Positions 5,100-12,948 are shown, counted from the stretch's first letter. The stretch is DNA of 14,178 nt from Microbacteriaceae bacterium (GCA_017744755.1 JAGIAU010000029.1:1-14178), one strand, 5' to 3'. Notes: generated from the letters alone by a model not told the origin. Numbers and translations: made by a program.

Positions 5100-6476
5100 A
5101 TGTTCGGCTCCTGGGGCGACGCGCAGTGGATCGCGTTCGCGTTCGTCTTCCTCGGGATCGCCCTCATCGCGGGGCTGCTCGTGCGGCGCGCCCTGCCGTT
5201 CCTCGGGCGGCTGTACATCCCGGCGAGCGTCATCGCCGGCTTCCTCATCGTGCTCGTCGGTCCGCAGGCGCTCGGCGCGTGGACGGGCGGTCGTGTCGAG
5301 CTCCTGCCCGGCCCGGTCGCCGTCGTGCTCTCGCACCTGCCCGGCCTGCTCATCAACGTCGTCTTCGCCGGCATCATGCTCGGCAAGCGGCTGCCGTCGC
5401 TGCGCACGATCTGGGGCACCGCCGAGCCGCATGTCCTGATGGGCGGGATCTACGCCTTCGGTCAGATGGCGCTCGGCGCGTTCGCCGTCGTCCTCATCCT
5501 GACGCCCTTCTTCGGACTGCCGGAGGCGGCCGGATCGATCATGGAGGCGTCGTTCGCGGGCGGGCACGGCACGATCGCGGGCATCGGCGGCCTCTTCACC
5601 GCGGTCGGGGCGCCGGAGCTCATCGACGTCGGGCTCGCGCTCGCGACGATCAGCATCGTGACCGGCACGGTCATCGGCTTCGTCCTCGTCAACTGGGCGA
5701 TCCGCAGCCCCAAGGTCGATGTCGCCCGCAAGCACACCGACCAGGTCTCGAAGGCGAGCCGGCTCTCGGAGATCGCACCGAACCTCGGCGACACCGCCGG
5801 CGATGTCGGGCTCGGGGCGATCAGCCGCGCCTTCGGGGCGATCTGCATCTCCCTGCTGCTCGGCCTGCTCCTGCTATGGGGCCTGCGCGAGCTGACGCAC
5901 GCCTTCGGCGCGGAGCTCTTCGACGACTTCCCGCTCTTCCCCTTCGCGCTCGTCGGCGGCTTCCTCGTCCAGCTCGCGCTGAGCCTGCTGCGGCGCGAGG
6001 AGCTGGTGTCGCGGCGCACCGTCAACGACATCTCGGGCCTCTCGCTCGACCTGCTCATCGCGGCGGCGATCGGCACGCTCTCGCTCGCCGCGGTCGGCGC
6101 GCACATCTGGAGCATCGTCATCCTCACGGCGATCTCGGTGGCCTGGAGCGTCATCGGCCTGCTGTGGCTCGGGCCGCGGCTCTTCGCGACGCACTGGTTC
6201 GACCGCGCCATCCCGAACTTCGGGCAGTCGCAGGGCAACGTCGCGACGGGCTTCATCCTCGCGGACATGAGCGACCCGGACCGCCGCACGGGCGCCGCGG
6301 TCGGCTTCGGCTACCGGCAGCTCTTCCTCGCGCCGGTCGTCGGCGGCGGCGTGCTCACCGCCTTCAGCGTGCCCGTCATCCAGGCGATCGGCTCGCTGTG
6401 GTTCGGCGTCATCGCGGCGGTGCTCGCGGCGCTGCTCGCCTGGTGGGGGATCCGGCGCGCGCGGCGCCGCGCCTAG
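5100..6476 (+). CDS. ESS-family (GltS-like) sodium/glutamate-type symporter
   Basis: 458 aa, polytopic inner-membrane protein with roughly 10-12 hydrophobic segments and the two-fold inverted layout of ESS transporters. The first half carries the hallmark re-entrant loop EASFAGGHGTIAG (149-161) after FFGLPEAAG; the second half has the matching loop NFGQSQGNVATGFILADMSD (373-392), which differs from the GFGLGATPTA-type loop of E. coli GltS, so the substrate may not be glutamate. A charged cytoplasmic loop lies at 202-238. It is longer than E. coli GltS (about 400 aa). The ATG is 9 nt after the zinc-ribbon stop, so readthrough from the redox operon is likely, although TAAGGT (5088-5093) could be a -10 of its own. 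The stop shares CTAG with the convergent SLC13 gene. Confidence 0.88.
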   Translation: MFGSWGDAQWIAFAFVFLGIALIAGLLVRRALPFLGRLYIPASVIAGFLIVLVGPQALGAWTGGRVELLPGPVAVVLSHLPGLLINVVFAGIMLGKRLPSLRTIWGTAEPHVLMGGIYAFGQMALGAFAVVLILTPFFGLPEAAGSIMEASFAGGHGTIAGIGGLFTAVGAPELIDVGLALATISIVTGTVIGFVLVNWAIRSPKVDVARKHTDQVSKASRLSEIAPNLGDTAGDVGLGAISRAFGAICISLLLGLLLLWGLRELTHAFGAELFDDFPLFPFALVGGFLVQLALSLLRREELVSRRTVNDISGLSLDLLIAAAIGTLSLAAVGAHIWSIVILTAISVAWSVIGLLWLGPRLFATHWFDRAIPNFGQSQGNVATGFILADMSDPDRRTGAAVGFGYRQLFLAPVVGGGVLTAFSVPVIQAIGSLWFGVIAAVLAALLAWWGIRRARRRA

Positions 6477-8083
6477 AACGGCCAGGCGAGCGGGACGACG
6501 AGCATCGTCACGGCGACGGTCCACGCCATGACGATGAGGCCGAGCCGCCAGAAGTCGCCGAAGCGGTAGCCGCCCGGGCCGTAGACGATGAGGCTCACGC
6601 CGTTCGCGAAGGGGGTGAGGAAGGACGCCGAGGCGCCCATCGCGACGCCCATGAGCATCGGCAGCGCGGAGACGCCGAGCTCGGTGGCGGTCGCGAGGCC
6701 GATCGGCATCATGACGAGGGCGGAGGACGTGTTCGAGATGAACTGGCTGACGAGCGCGGTCGCGAGGAAGAGCCCGAGGAGCACGAGATACGGACCGCCG
6801 CCGCCGAGCGCGCCGACGATGCCGTCGCCGATCATCGTCGCCGCGCCCGTCTTCGTCATGGCGATCGCGGGGCCGATCATGGCGCCGATGAGCAGCGCCG
6901 TGTTCCAGTCGATGCCCCGGAAGAGCTGGGGGAGGCTGACGACCCGCGTGACGACCATGAGCGCCGCGCAGAGCACGGCGGCGACGGCGGCGGGCACGAG
7001 GTTGAAGGCGAGGAGCACGATGAGGATGCCGAGGATCGCGAGGGCGAACGGCGCGCCCTTGCCGAGCGCGACGGTCTGCCGCTTGACCGTCTCGGGCGCG
7101 TCGACCACGACGACGTGCGGGTTCGCCACGTAGCCCTCGAGCGCCTTCCAGGTGCCCTGCAGGAGCAGGTGGTCGCCGGCCCGGAGCGTGATGGGCGGGT
7201 CCTTCACCTCCTCGCCGCCGCGCTGCACCGCGAGGATCATGAGCTGGCCGTCCTCCGTCGTCATGTCGGGGAACACCTGCTCGCCGATCATCTTCGAGCG
7301 CGGCGGGATGAGCACCTCGACGAGGCCGGAGTTGCGGCTGATGAGCGTGTCGGCGAGCGGGCTGCCCGACTCGCGCTCGGCCGCCGCGGCCTCCGGCCCC
7401 TCGCCGAGCCGGTACTGCTCGACGAGCGTCTGCGCGTGCGCGGAGAAGTCGGCGGGGATGGAGGCGCTGCGCCGCTCCGGCAGCAGGAAGCGGCCGAACA
7501 GGATGACGATGACGATCGTCCCCACGAGCTGCGGGACGCCGAGGATCGCCCAGTCGAAGAAGCCGATGCGGCCGGCGCCCGAGTCCTCCGCCTGGTTCGC
7601 CGCGATGACGTTGACGGGAGTGCCGAGGAGGGTGAGCTTCGCGCCGGTGAGGCAGGCGAAGGCGAGCGGGATCATGAGCTTCGAGGGCGCGATGCCCGTG
7701 CGGACGGCGACGACGATGACGATGGGGATCATCGCGGCCGAGGCGCCGTTCATGCCGATGAGGCCGCTGAACACGGCCGCGACGACCATGATCGCGATCA
7801 GCCGCAGGGTCGCGTTCCCGCGCGAGAGGCGCAGCAGGAGCTGCCCGGCCCAGGCGCCGACGCCCGCGTTCTCCAGGGCGACCGCGATCGCGAGCAGCGC
7901 GATGATGAGGATGACGACGGGGTCGCCGAAGCCGCTCAGCGTCTCGGCGGGCGTGAGGATCCCGGTGAAGAAGAGCAGCAGCGTCGCGCCGGTCGCGACG
8001 ATGCCGGCCGGCACCCGGTTCCAGACGAACATCGCCATCGCGACGACGATCACCGCGAGGGTGATGATGATCTCGGGGGTCAT
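6473..8083 (-). CDS. DASS/SLC13-family carboxylate or sulfate transporter with RCK_C domain
   Basis: 536 aa membrane transporter in two homologous halves. The first half shows MNGASAAMIP (111-120) and LLGTPVNVIAANQ (152-164); the second shows FISNTSSALVMMP (448-460), containing the SNT motif that binds Na+ and carboxylate in this family, and SFLTPFANGVSLIVYGPGGYRFGDF (487-511). Between them, a soluble stretch (about 202-345) includes a TrkA_C/RCK_C-like domain (SGLVEVLIPPRSKMIGEQ...LRAGDHLLLQG, 252-310), thought to sense a ligand. Family substrates include C4-dicarboxylates, citrate and sulfate; the actual one cannot be told. Last gene of the minus-strand train, 18 nt after the Ntn-hydrolase stop. 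The ribosome site is weak (GGCGGAA). It ends tail-to-tail with the ESS symporter, with stops overlapping by 4 nt. Confidence 0.9.
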   Translation of the reverse strand: MTPEIIITLAVIVVAMAMFVWNRVPAGIVATGATLLLFFTGILTPAETLSGFGDPVVILIIALLAIAVALENAGVGAWAGQLLLRLSRGNATLRLIAIMVVAAVFSGLIGMNGASAAMIPIVIVVAVRTGIAPSKLMIPLAFACLTGAKLTLLGTPVNVIAANQAEDSGAGRIGFFDWAILGVPQLVGTIVIVILFGRFLLPERRSASIPADFSAHAQTLVEQYRLGEGPEAAAAERESGSPLADTLISRNSGLVEVLIPPRSKMIGEQVFPDMTTEDGQLMILAVQRGGEEVKDPPITLRAGDHLLLQGTWKALEGYVANPHVVVVDAPETVKRQTVALGKGAPFALAILGILIVLLAFNLVPAAVAAVLCAALMVVTRVVSLPQLFRGIDWNTALLIGAMIGPAIAMTKTGAATMIGDGIVGALGGGGPYLVLLGLFLATALVSQFISNTSSALVMMPIGLATATELGVSALPMLMGVAMGASASFLTPFANGVSLIVYGPGGYRFGDFWRLGLIVMAWTVAVTMLVVPLAWPF

Positions 8084-8101
8084 GGGGATGCGTTCCGCCG
8101 C

Positions 8102-9766
8102 CTAGTAGCCGAGCGCCGCGCCGTCGCCGCGCGGGTCGGCGCCGCCCTCGTAGAGGCCGGCGGCGCGGTCGACGCGGATCGCCTGCGCGTGCCCCATGTT
8201 GTCGTTCCAGTCGGTGACGGGCTGCACGGGCTGCCCGCGGCGCTTGAGCTCGCGGACGACCTCGTCGGAGATGCGGCCCTCGAGCGAGAGGTTCCGCGAG
8301 GGCGTGCCCCAGGTGCGGCCCATGAGCCAGCGCGGGGCCTCGATCGCCTGCTGCACGTCGTAGCCGAAGTCGATGATGCGGGTCGCCATCGCGGCCTGGG
8401 ACTGCGGCTGTCCCTCCCCGCCCATCGAGCCGAAGGCGAGGTACGGCTCGCCGTCCTGGAGCAGCATCGCGGGGACGAGGGTGTGGAAGGTGCGCTTGCC
8501 GGGGGCGAGCACGTTCGGATGGGCGGGGTCGAGGGAGAAGAACGCGCCGCGGTTCTGCAGGATGATCCCCGTCCCGTCGGCGACGACGCCGCTGCCGAAG
8601 TCGTGGTAGATCGACTGGATGAGCGAGACGACCATGCCGTCCGCGTCGGCGGCGGCGAAGTAGCAGGTGTCGCCGTCGGGGACGGAACGCGCATGGGGGG
8701 AGGCGTAGGGGATCCCGGCCGGCACCTTCGCGATGTCGGCGGCGCGCTCCGGGTCGATGAGGCCGCGGCGCTCGTCCGCGTAGGCCTTCGAGATGAAGCG
8801 CTCGATCGGCAGATCGACGAAGCGCGGATCGGTCAGCCACTCGTCGCGGTCGGCGAAGGCGACCTTCACCGCCTCGGCCATGTGGTGGTAGTAGTCGGCG
8901 GTGCCCTCGCCCCAGCCGGCGACGTCGTAGCCGTCGAGCAGGTTGAAGAGCTGCAGGACGGTGAAGCCCTGCGTCGACGGCGGCAGCTCGACGACCTCGT
9001 AGCCGCGGTAGGTCGTGCGGATCGGCTCGACCCACTCCGCATGGTACGCCGCGAAGTCGTCGGGGGCGAGCGGCGAGCCGTCCGGGCCGCCGACACCGCT
9101 GAGCGCCGCGCCGAGCACGCCCTCGTAGTAGCCGGCGCGCGCGCCCTGCGCGGCGATGATCTCGAGCGAGCGGGCGAGGTCGGCCTGCACGAGCCTCTCC
9201 CCGTCGCGCGGCACGCGGCCGCTCGGGAGGAAGATCGCGCCGGCCGCCGGGGACGCGGCGAGGATCGGCTCGTCCGTCGCCGTCCAGTCCGCGAGCGAGC
9301 GGCTCACCGGCACGCCGTCCCGGGCGAGGCCGCTCGCGTCGGCGAAGAGCGAGGCCCAGGGCAGCCGCCCGAAGCGCTCGTGCGCGAGCCGCCAGCCGTC
9401 GACGGCGCCCGGCACGGTGAGCGCCGCCGCGGCGCCGCGCGCCGCGATCGTGCCATCGGCGGAACGCGCCTGGTAGCGCTCGAGCGACGCTCCGGCGGCG
9501 GCCGGGCCGCAGGCGTCGATCGCATGCACCCGGCCCCCGGAGCCGGCCTCCGCGATGAGCCAGAAGCCGTCGCCGCCGAGACCGGCCATGTGCGGGTAGG
9601 CGACCGTGAGCACGGCGTTCGCCGCGATGGCGGCGTCGACGGCGCTGCCGCCGCGCCGGAGCGCGTCGAGCCCCGCGGAGCTCGCGAGGTAGTGCGGGGT
9701 CGTGACGACGCCGTTCGGGGCGTAGGCGGGCGGTCGGCCGGTTCGGGGGCCGTTCGGGTGGCTCAT
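8102..9766 (-). CDS. Gamma-glutamyltransferase-fold Ntn hydrolase (HpxW-like), non-canonical
   Basis: 554 aa, full length for the GGT family. These are made as a precursor that cleaves itself before a Thr, which becomes the nucleophile. Thr367 in PDGDTCYFAAADADG (363-377) is that residue. Other family marks: GGSAVDAAIAAN (39-50), GLGGDGFWL (62-70), LPPSTQGFTVLQLFNLL (261-277), AEAVKVAFADRDEWL (297-311), FGSMGGEGQPQ (445-455). However, the FREMAP-type segment carrying the gamma-carboxylate-binding Arg of E. coli GGT is replaced by DACGP (84-88), and the PLSSM substrate loop by RTFHTLVP (425-432). It therefore resembles the HpxW/acylase-type branch rather than a glutathione hydrolase. No signal peptide. 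GAGGAGG precedes the ATG; a 73-aa membrane protein ends 27 nt upstream. Substrate not assignable. Confidence 0.88.
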   Translation of the reverse strand: MSHPNGPRTGRPPAYAPNGVVTTPHYLASSAGLDALRRGGSAVDAAIAANAVLTVAYPHMAGLGGDGFWLIAEAGSGGRVHAIDACGPAAAGASLERYQARSADGTIAARGAAAALTVPGAVDGWRLAHERFGRLPWASLFADASGLARDGVPVSRSLADWTATDEPILAASPAAGAIFLPSGRVPRDGERLVQADLARSLEIIAAQGARAGYYEGVLGAALSGVGGPDGSPLAPDDFAAYHAEWVEPIRTTYRGYEVVELPPSTQGFTVLQLFNLLDGYDVAGWGEGTADYYHHMAEAVKVAFADRDEWLTDPRFVDLPIERFISKAYADERRGLIDPERAADIAKVPAGIPYASPHARSVPDGDTCYFAAADADGMVVSLIQSIYHDFGSGVVADGTGIILQNRGAFFSLDPAHPNVLAPGKRTFHTLVPAMLLQDGEPYLAFGSMGGEGQPQSQAAMATRIIDFGYDVQQAIEAPRWLMGRTWGTPSRNLSLEGRISDEVVRELKRRGQPVQPVTDWNDNMGHAQAIRVDRAAGLYEGGADPRGDGAALGY

Positions 9767-9793
9767 CGGTTCCTCCTCGTCGGACTGGAAGCC

Positions 9794-10015
9794 TCAGGAA
9801 GCGCGTTCGTCGTACTCCATGCCCATGTCATGCGGCTTGTCCGCCTGGTGGTTCATGAAGCGCGTCCACACCGGCAGCAGCGCGCCGACGACGAAGGCGA
9901 CGAAGCCGACCCACCACAGGGGCGCGTTCCCCGAGGTGGTCCCGGCGCTGATGACGAAGATCGAGCCGATCAGCAGGACCATCGAGAGGGTCTCGATGAC
10001 GAGCTTCCTGTCCAT
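9794..10015 (-). CDS. Small two-transmembrane protein downstream of LctP
   Basis: 73 aa, not recognised with a named family. It has two hydrophobic segments, LSMVLLIGSIFVISAG (10-25) and WWVGFVAFVVGALLPVW (34-50), a short connecting loop TTSGNAPL, and an acidic/His-rich C-terminal tail (HQADKPHDMGMEYDERAS, 55-72). MDRK at the N-terminus and TRFMNHQADK after helix 2 suggest both ends face the cytoplasm. Start ATG (10013-10015) follows GGGAG with suitable spacing. It lies 25 nt after the LctP gene and 27 nt before the GGT-fold hydrolase, so it is almost surely co-transcribed. By analogy with two-component secondary transporters it may be an accessory subunit of the permease; this is inference only. 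Confidence 0.8.
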   Translation of the reverse strand: MDRKLVIETLSMVLLIGSIFVISAGTTSGNAPLWWVGFVAFVVGALLPVWTRFMNHQADKPHDMGMEYDERAS

Positions 10016-10040
10016 GCGCGTGCTCCCTGCTTCCCGCTGG

Positions 10041-11666
10041 CTAGCCGAAGAGGACGAGCAGGATTGTCGCCGCGCCCGTGAGCACCGCGACGATCGCCGT
10101 CCAGCCGATGGTGAGCCGGAGGACGGCGCCCTCCTGGCCCTTGATGCCGGCGATGCTCGTGCCGAGCACGATGTTCGCCGGGGCGATCGCGTTGCCGTAG
10201 GCGGAGCCCGCGGCCTGCGAGGCGATGATCGCCTCGGGGCTGACCCCGTGCAGGTGGGCGACGTCGGACTGCAGGCCGCCGAAGAGCACGTTGGAGGCGG
10301 TCGAGCTCGAGGTCATGAACGCGCCGAGGGCGCCGATCAGGCTCGAGATGCCCGCGTAGACGAGCGGCGGCGCGACCGCGGCGATGCCGAGCGCGATCGT
10401 CTGCGACTGGCCGCTGTGGTCGAGGATGCGGCTCGTGACGAGGAACACGATGACGGGGACGGAGGCGGGCACGCCGTCCTTCAGCATCGCCTGCCAGAGC
10501 GGCTCCGAGGGCTCGCGGGCCGCCCACTGCCGGTAGTAGCCCTTCGCCTGGTACACGATCGCGACGATGACCGCGGAGACGAGCAGCATCGTGCCGGGGT
10601 GGGTGAGCACGGTGACGGGCGCGTAGCTGTCGACGGCGGCGTTCGTGACGCCGAAGCCCGTCGTCACCTCGGGGAAGGGGATGCCGATCCGCCACTGCGT
10701 GAGCAGCTGGTTGAGCGGCGGGATGAGTAGCGCGCTCAGCGTGACCGCGGTGAGGACGATGTACGGCACGAAGGCCATCGGGAGGTTCATGACCGGCTTC
10801 GCCTCGTCGGCCTGCTCGAGGCTGCGCTCGGCCATCGCCGGACGGACCGGAACGCCCTGGATCGGGTCGCGGTACCGGCGCCACCGGGACAGCGGGTAGA
10901 GGGCGACGAGCGCGACCGCGGCGGCGAGGAACGTCGACAGCTCCGGGCTGACGAGCGTCGCGAACATCTGCCCGCCGCCGAGGATGGTGCCGAGGATGAG
11001 CACGAGCGGCCAGGCGTGCCGCACGGCGGCCCAGCGGCCGTACACCCAGACGACGAAGAAGCCGCCGCCGTAGGCGGAGATGAGGATGAGCAGGCCCGAC
11101 CAGAAGGCGGCGAGCACGACGTCGCCGAGGTCGGAGACGCGGACGGTCGCGAGCCAGCCGACGCCGAGCGTGCCGAAGAAGCGCGCCCAGGCATGCGCGA
11201 GGACGCCCATCGCGACCGCGTAGACGGGCTTCACGCCGATCGCCATGAGCAGCGGGACGATGACGACGACGGGCGCGCCGAAGCCCGCGATGCCCTGCAG
11301 GAAGGAGGCGAGCACCCAGGACAGGGCGAGGATGATGAACAGCTCGTTCCGGGAGAACTTCGCGATGCCCCGGCGCAGGGCGTCGTAGGCGCCGGAGCGC
11401 TTCGTCACCTGGTACAGCAGCAGGGCCGGCCAGATCACCCAGAGGATGAAGATCGCGTCCCAGACGCCCTTCGCGGAGGCGACCGCGAGCGTGTCCCACG
11501 GCGTCCGGTAGGCGAGGAGCGCGACGAGCATGGCGATCGCCATGGCGATCGGCGCCGCCTCGGGCGCGCGCCAGCGCAGCGGCACGAGGAAGACGATGAG
11601 GGCGACGATCGGCAGGATCGCGAGCAGCCAGTGGAGGAAGTCGACCGGGACCTGGGCGGTGTCCAT
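10041..11666 (-). CDS. lctP: LctP-family permease (lactate/glycolate type)
   Basis: 541 aa polytopic transporter of the L-lactate permease family, with about 12-14 hydrophobic segments. Diagnostic segments: WDAIFILWVIWPALLLYQV (69-87), the GIAGFGAPVVVIVPLL signature (125-140), SSSTASNVLFGGLQ (453-466) and SQAAGSAYGNAIAPANIVLG (483-502). Family members take up L- and D-lactate or glycolate, probably with H+; no neighbouring lactate dehydrogenase gene supports lactate specifically here, so the substrate is open. A charged loop (264-290) divides the halves. GGGAG sits 6 nt before the ATG (11664-11666). The gene is 87 nt downstream of the N-formylglutamate-amidohydrolase-like gene on the same strand and starts a tight series with the small membrane protein, Ntn hydrolase and SLC13 transporter. 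Confidence 0.92.
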   Translation of the reverse strand: MDTAQVPVDFLHWLLAILPIVALIVFLVPLRWRAPEAAPIAMAIAMLVALLAYRTPWDTLAVASAKGVWDAIFILWVIWPALLLYQVTKRSGAYDALRRGIAKFSRNELFIILALSWVLASFLQGIAGFGAPVVVIVPLLMAIGVKPVYAVAMGVLAHAWARFFGTLGVGWLATVRVSDLGDVVLAAFWSGLLILISAYGGGFFVVWVYGRWAAVRHAWPLVLILGTILGGGQMFATLVSPELSTFLAAAVALVALYPLSRWRRYRDPIQGVPVRPAMAERSLEQADEAKPVMNLPMAFVPYIVLTAVTLSALLIPPLNQLLTQWRIGIPFPEVTTGFGVTNAAVDSYAPVTVLTHPGTMLLVSAVIVAIVYQAKGYYRQWAAREPSEPLWQAMLKDGVPASVPVIVFLVTSRILDHSGQSQTIALGIAAVAPPLVYAGISSLIGALGAFMTSSSTASNVLFGGLQSDVAHLHGVSPEAIIASQAAGSAYGNAIAPANIVLGTSIAGIKGQEGAVLRLTIGWTAIVAVLTGAATILLVLFG

Positions 11667-11753
11667 ATCACTCCCACTCGTCGTGCGGAACTCCGGATGG
11701 CCTCGATCCTGGACCCGCGACCGCGCAGGCGCAATAGATCGTCCGGGATCGGA
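11667..11753 (-). other. 87-nt gap upstream of lctP
   Basis: This gap could hold an internal promoter for lctP, but I find no clear -35/-10 pair on the minus strand. A small hairpin, GTCCG-GGAT-CGGAC (11741-11754), sits right at the stop of the upstream gene; it lacks a T-run and is too short to call a terminator. Readthrough from the upstream gene is therefore possible. Confidence 0.3.
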
Positions 11754-12878
11754 CTACCGATTCCGGTACGCCGCCCAGGCCGCCATGCACTGCCGCGCCA
11801 GGCGGTCGACATGCGCCGGGTCGGGCTCGATCCAGCCGGTGCCGGGCTGCGACAGGATGTGCGCGTTCGCCTCGCCGAGCAGGAATTCGCGGCGGAACTC
11901 CGCCTGCACGGCGTCGAGCGCGACGCCGGCCGCGTCCGGTCCGGCCGCCGCGAGGCGGGCCGCGAAGGCGGCGCCGGCGTCGACGATCTCCCGGCTGCCG
12001 AGGTACGGCTGGTTGAGGGCGACGTGCGCGGGGTCGCTCACCGCGAACCCGATCCGGTGCGCCTCGGCGAGCGCCCGCAGCCGCGCCGGGTCCATCGTGA
12101 CGATCGCCGCATCGCCCTCGGTCCCGCGCGGCTCGCCCCGCGCGTCCCCGCGGTTCGACAGGGCGACGACGTCGGGCAGGCGGTCCTTGGGCTCGCGCTC
12201 GACATCGACGGCGCCCTCGCGCGTCGTCGTGCGGTTCATCGTGTCGTGGAAGGACAGGAAGGTGAACGCGCTCGCCTCCCCGCGCGCGCCGCGCTCCATC
12301 GCCGCCGCGGCGAAGCGCTCGCGGAGGGCGTCGCGCGTGCGCTCGTAGACCGCGAGCCCCTGCTCGCCGACCGCCTCGAAGGCGGCGACGAGCTCGTCGA
12401 CCTCCTCGGCGCGTTCCGGGACCACGAGCATGGGGAAGAAGGAGAACGTGACCGGCCGGATCGCGTCGACGCCCGTCAGGTCGACCCGCTGGTACGGACC
12501 GGCCTCGCGGACGCGGCGGATCGCCTCGCGGAGGTCCGCGGCGAGGTCGGCGGGCCGCGGACGGTTCGGATCGCGGACGAGGCGGGGATGCGGGTTCTCC
12601 ACGGCGACGATCCGCGGGTCGAGCTCGGCCCAGCGGCGCACGATCGCGGAGGTCGCGACGTCGGTGAAGTCGTACTGCAGGCGGCGGGTGAACGCGCTCG
12701 CGAGGTAGCGGTCGAGCTCCGCCGGGATCGCGGCGCCGGCGTGGGGGAGCGCGACGAGGAGGTCCGCCTCGGCGACCGCGTCGTCGAGCGTGCGGCGGTC
12801 CGGGTCGGCGTAGTGCACGAGCTCCTCGGGGGAGAAGACGGTGCCCTCGGGGATGAGGACGCGAGCGCCATCGGTCAT
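11754..12878 (-). CDS. N-formylglutamate amidohydrolase-like protein
   Basis: 374 aa. It shows the metal-hydrolase motifs of the N-formylglutamate amidohydrolase (FGase) family: LVALPHAGAAIP (41-52), YDFTD (69-73), VRDPNRP (101-107), FLSFHDTMN (207-215) as likely second metal/catalytic His segment, VALNQPYLG (286-294) and a C-terminal VQAEFRREFLL (324-334). Canonical FGases of histidine degradation are about 260-290 aa, so this protein is longer, with an added N-terminal segment (1-40) and a long middle region (110-205). No hut genes are nearby, so histidine catabolism is not supported, and it may act on another N-acyl amino acid. Start 12878: TAGCGT lies 6 nt upstream and no ribosome site is visible, suggesting a leaderless message. 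First gene of the minus-strand train, divergent from the Dcu transporter. Confidence 0.8.
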   Translation of the reverse strand: MTDGARVLIPEGTVFSPEELVHYADPDRRTLDDAVAEADLLVALPHAGAAIPAELDRYLASAFTRRLQYDFTDVATSAIVRRWAELDPRIVAVENPHPRLVRDPNRPRPADLAADLREAIRRVREAGPYQRVDLTGVDAIRPVTFSFFPMLVVPERAEEVDELVAAFEAVGEQGLAVYERTRDALRERFAAAAMERGARGEASAFTFLSFHDTMNRTTTREGAVDVEREPKDRLPDVVALSNRGDARGEPRGTEGDAAIVTMDPARLRALAEAHRIGFAVSDPAHVALNQPYLGSREIVDAGAAFAARLAAAGPDAAGVALDAVQAEFRREFLLGEANAHILSQPGTGWIEPDPAHVDRLARQCMAAWAAYRNR

Positions 12879-12884
12879 GGATTC

Positions 12885-12917
12885 ACGCTAGGCCGCCGGG
12901 CGCGCCTCGACTAGCGT
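12885..12917. promoter_or_regulatory. Inverted repeat ACGCTAG-N19-CTAGCGT with two outward -10 boxes
   Basis: Perfect 7-bp arms at 12885-12891 and 12911-12917, centres 26 bp apart. Each arm contains an outward TAGCGT, a TAnnnT match: the left one ends 6 nt before the ATG of the minus-strand gene (12878), the right one lies 31 nt before the ATG of the Dcu gene (12949). The repeat may thus be a pair of mirrored promoters, an operator for a dimeric regulator controlling both directions, or both. No good -35 was found for either. Confidence 0.5.
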
Positions 12918-12948
12918 CTGTCGCACGTGGACCCGGAAGGGGGCGCCG

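Noticed and set aside
5874..9035. A 1053-codon minus-strand frame
   Set aside because: It is a shifted frame of the SLC13 and GGT-fold genes plus antisense of the ESS gene, made mostly of Arg, His, Pro and Ala, with no start signal.
5051..10081. A 5-kb uninterrupted plus-strand reading frame (1676 codons)
   Set aside because: It begins inside the zinc-ribbon gene, runs out of frame through the ESS gene and then antisense to the SLC13 and GGT-fold genes. The product is a low-complexity Arg/Asp/Glu/Gly-rich sequence without any family motif, as expected when GC-rich codons leave no stops in shadow frames.
11016..12914. A 632-codon plus-strand frame opposite lctP and the amidohydrolase gene
   Set aside because: Composition is Arg/Asp/Glu/Gly-rich with no recognisable domain. 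The opposite strand carries clear family motifs across the whole stretch.
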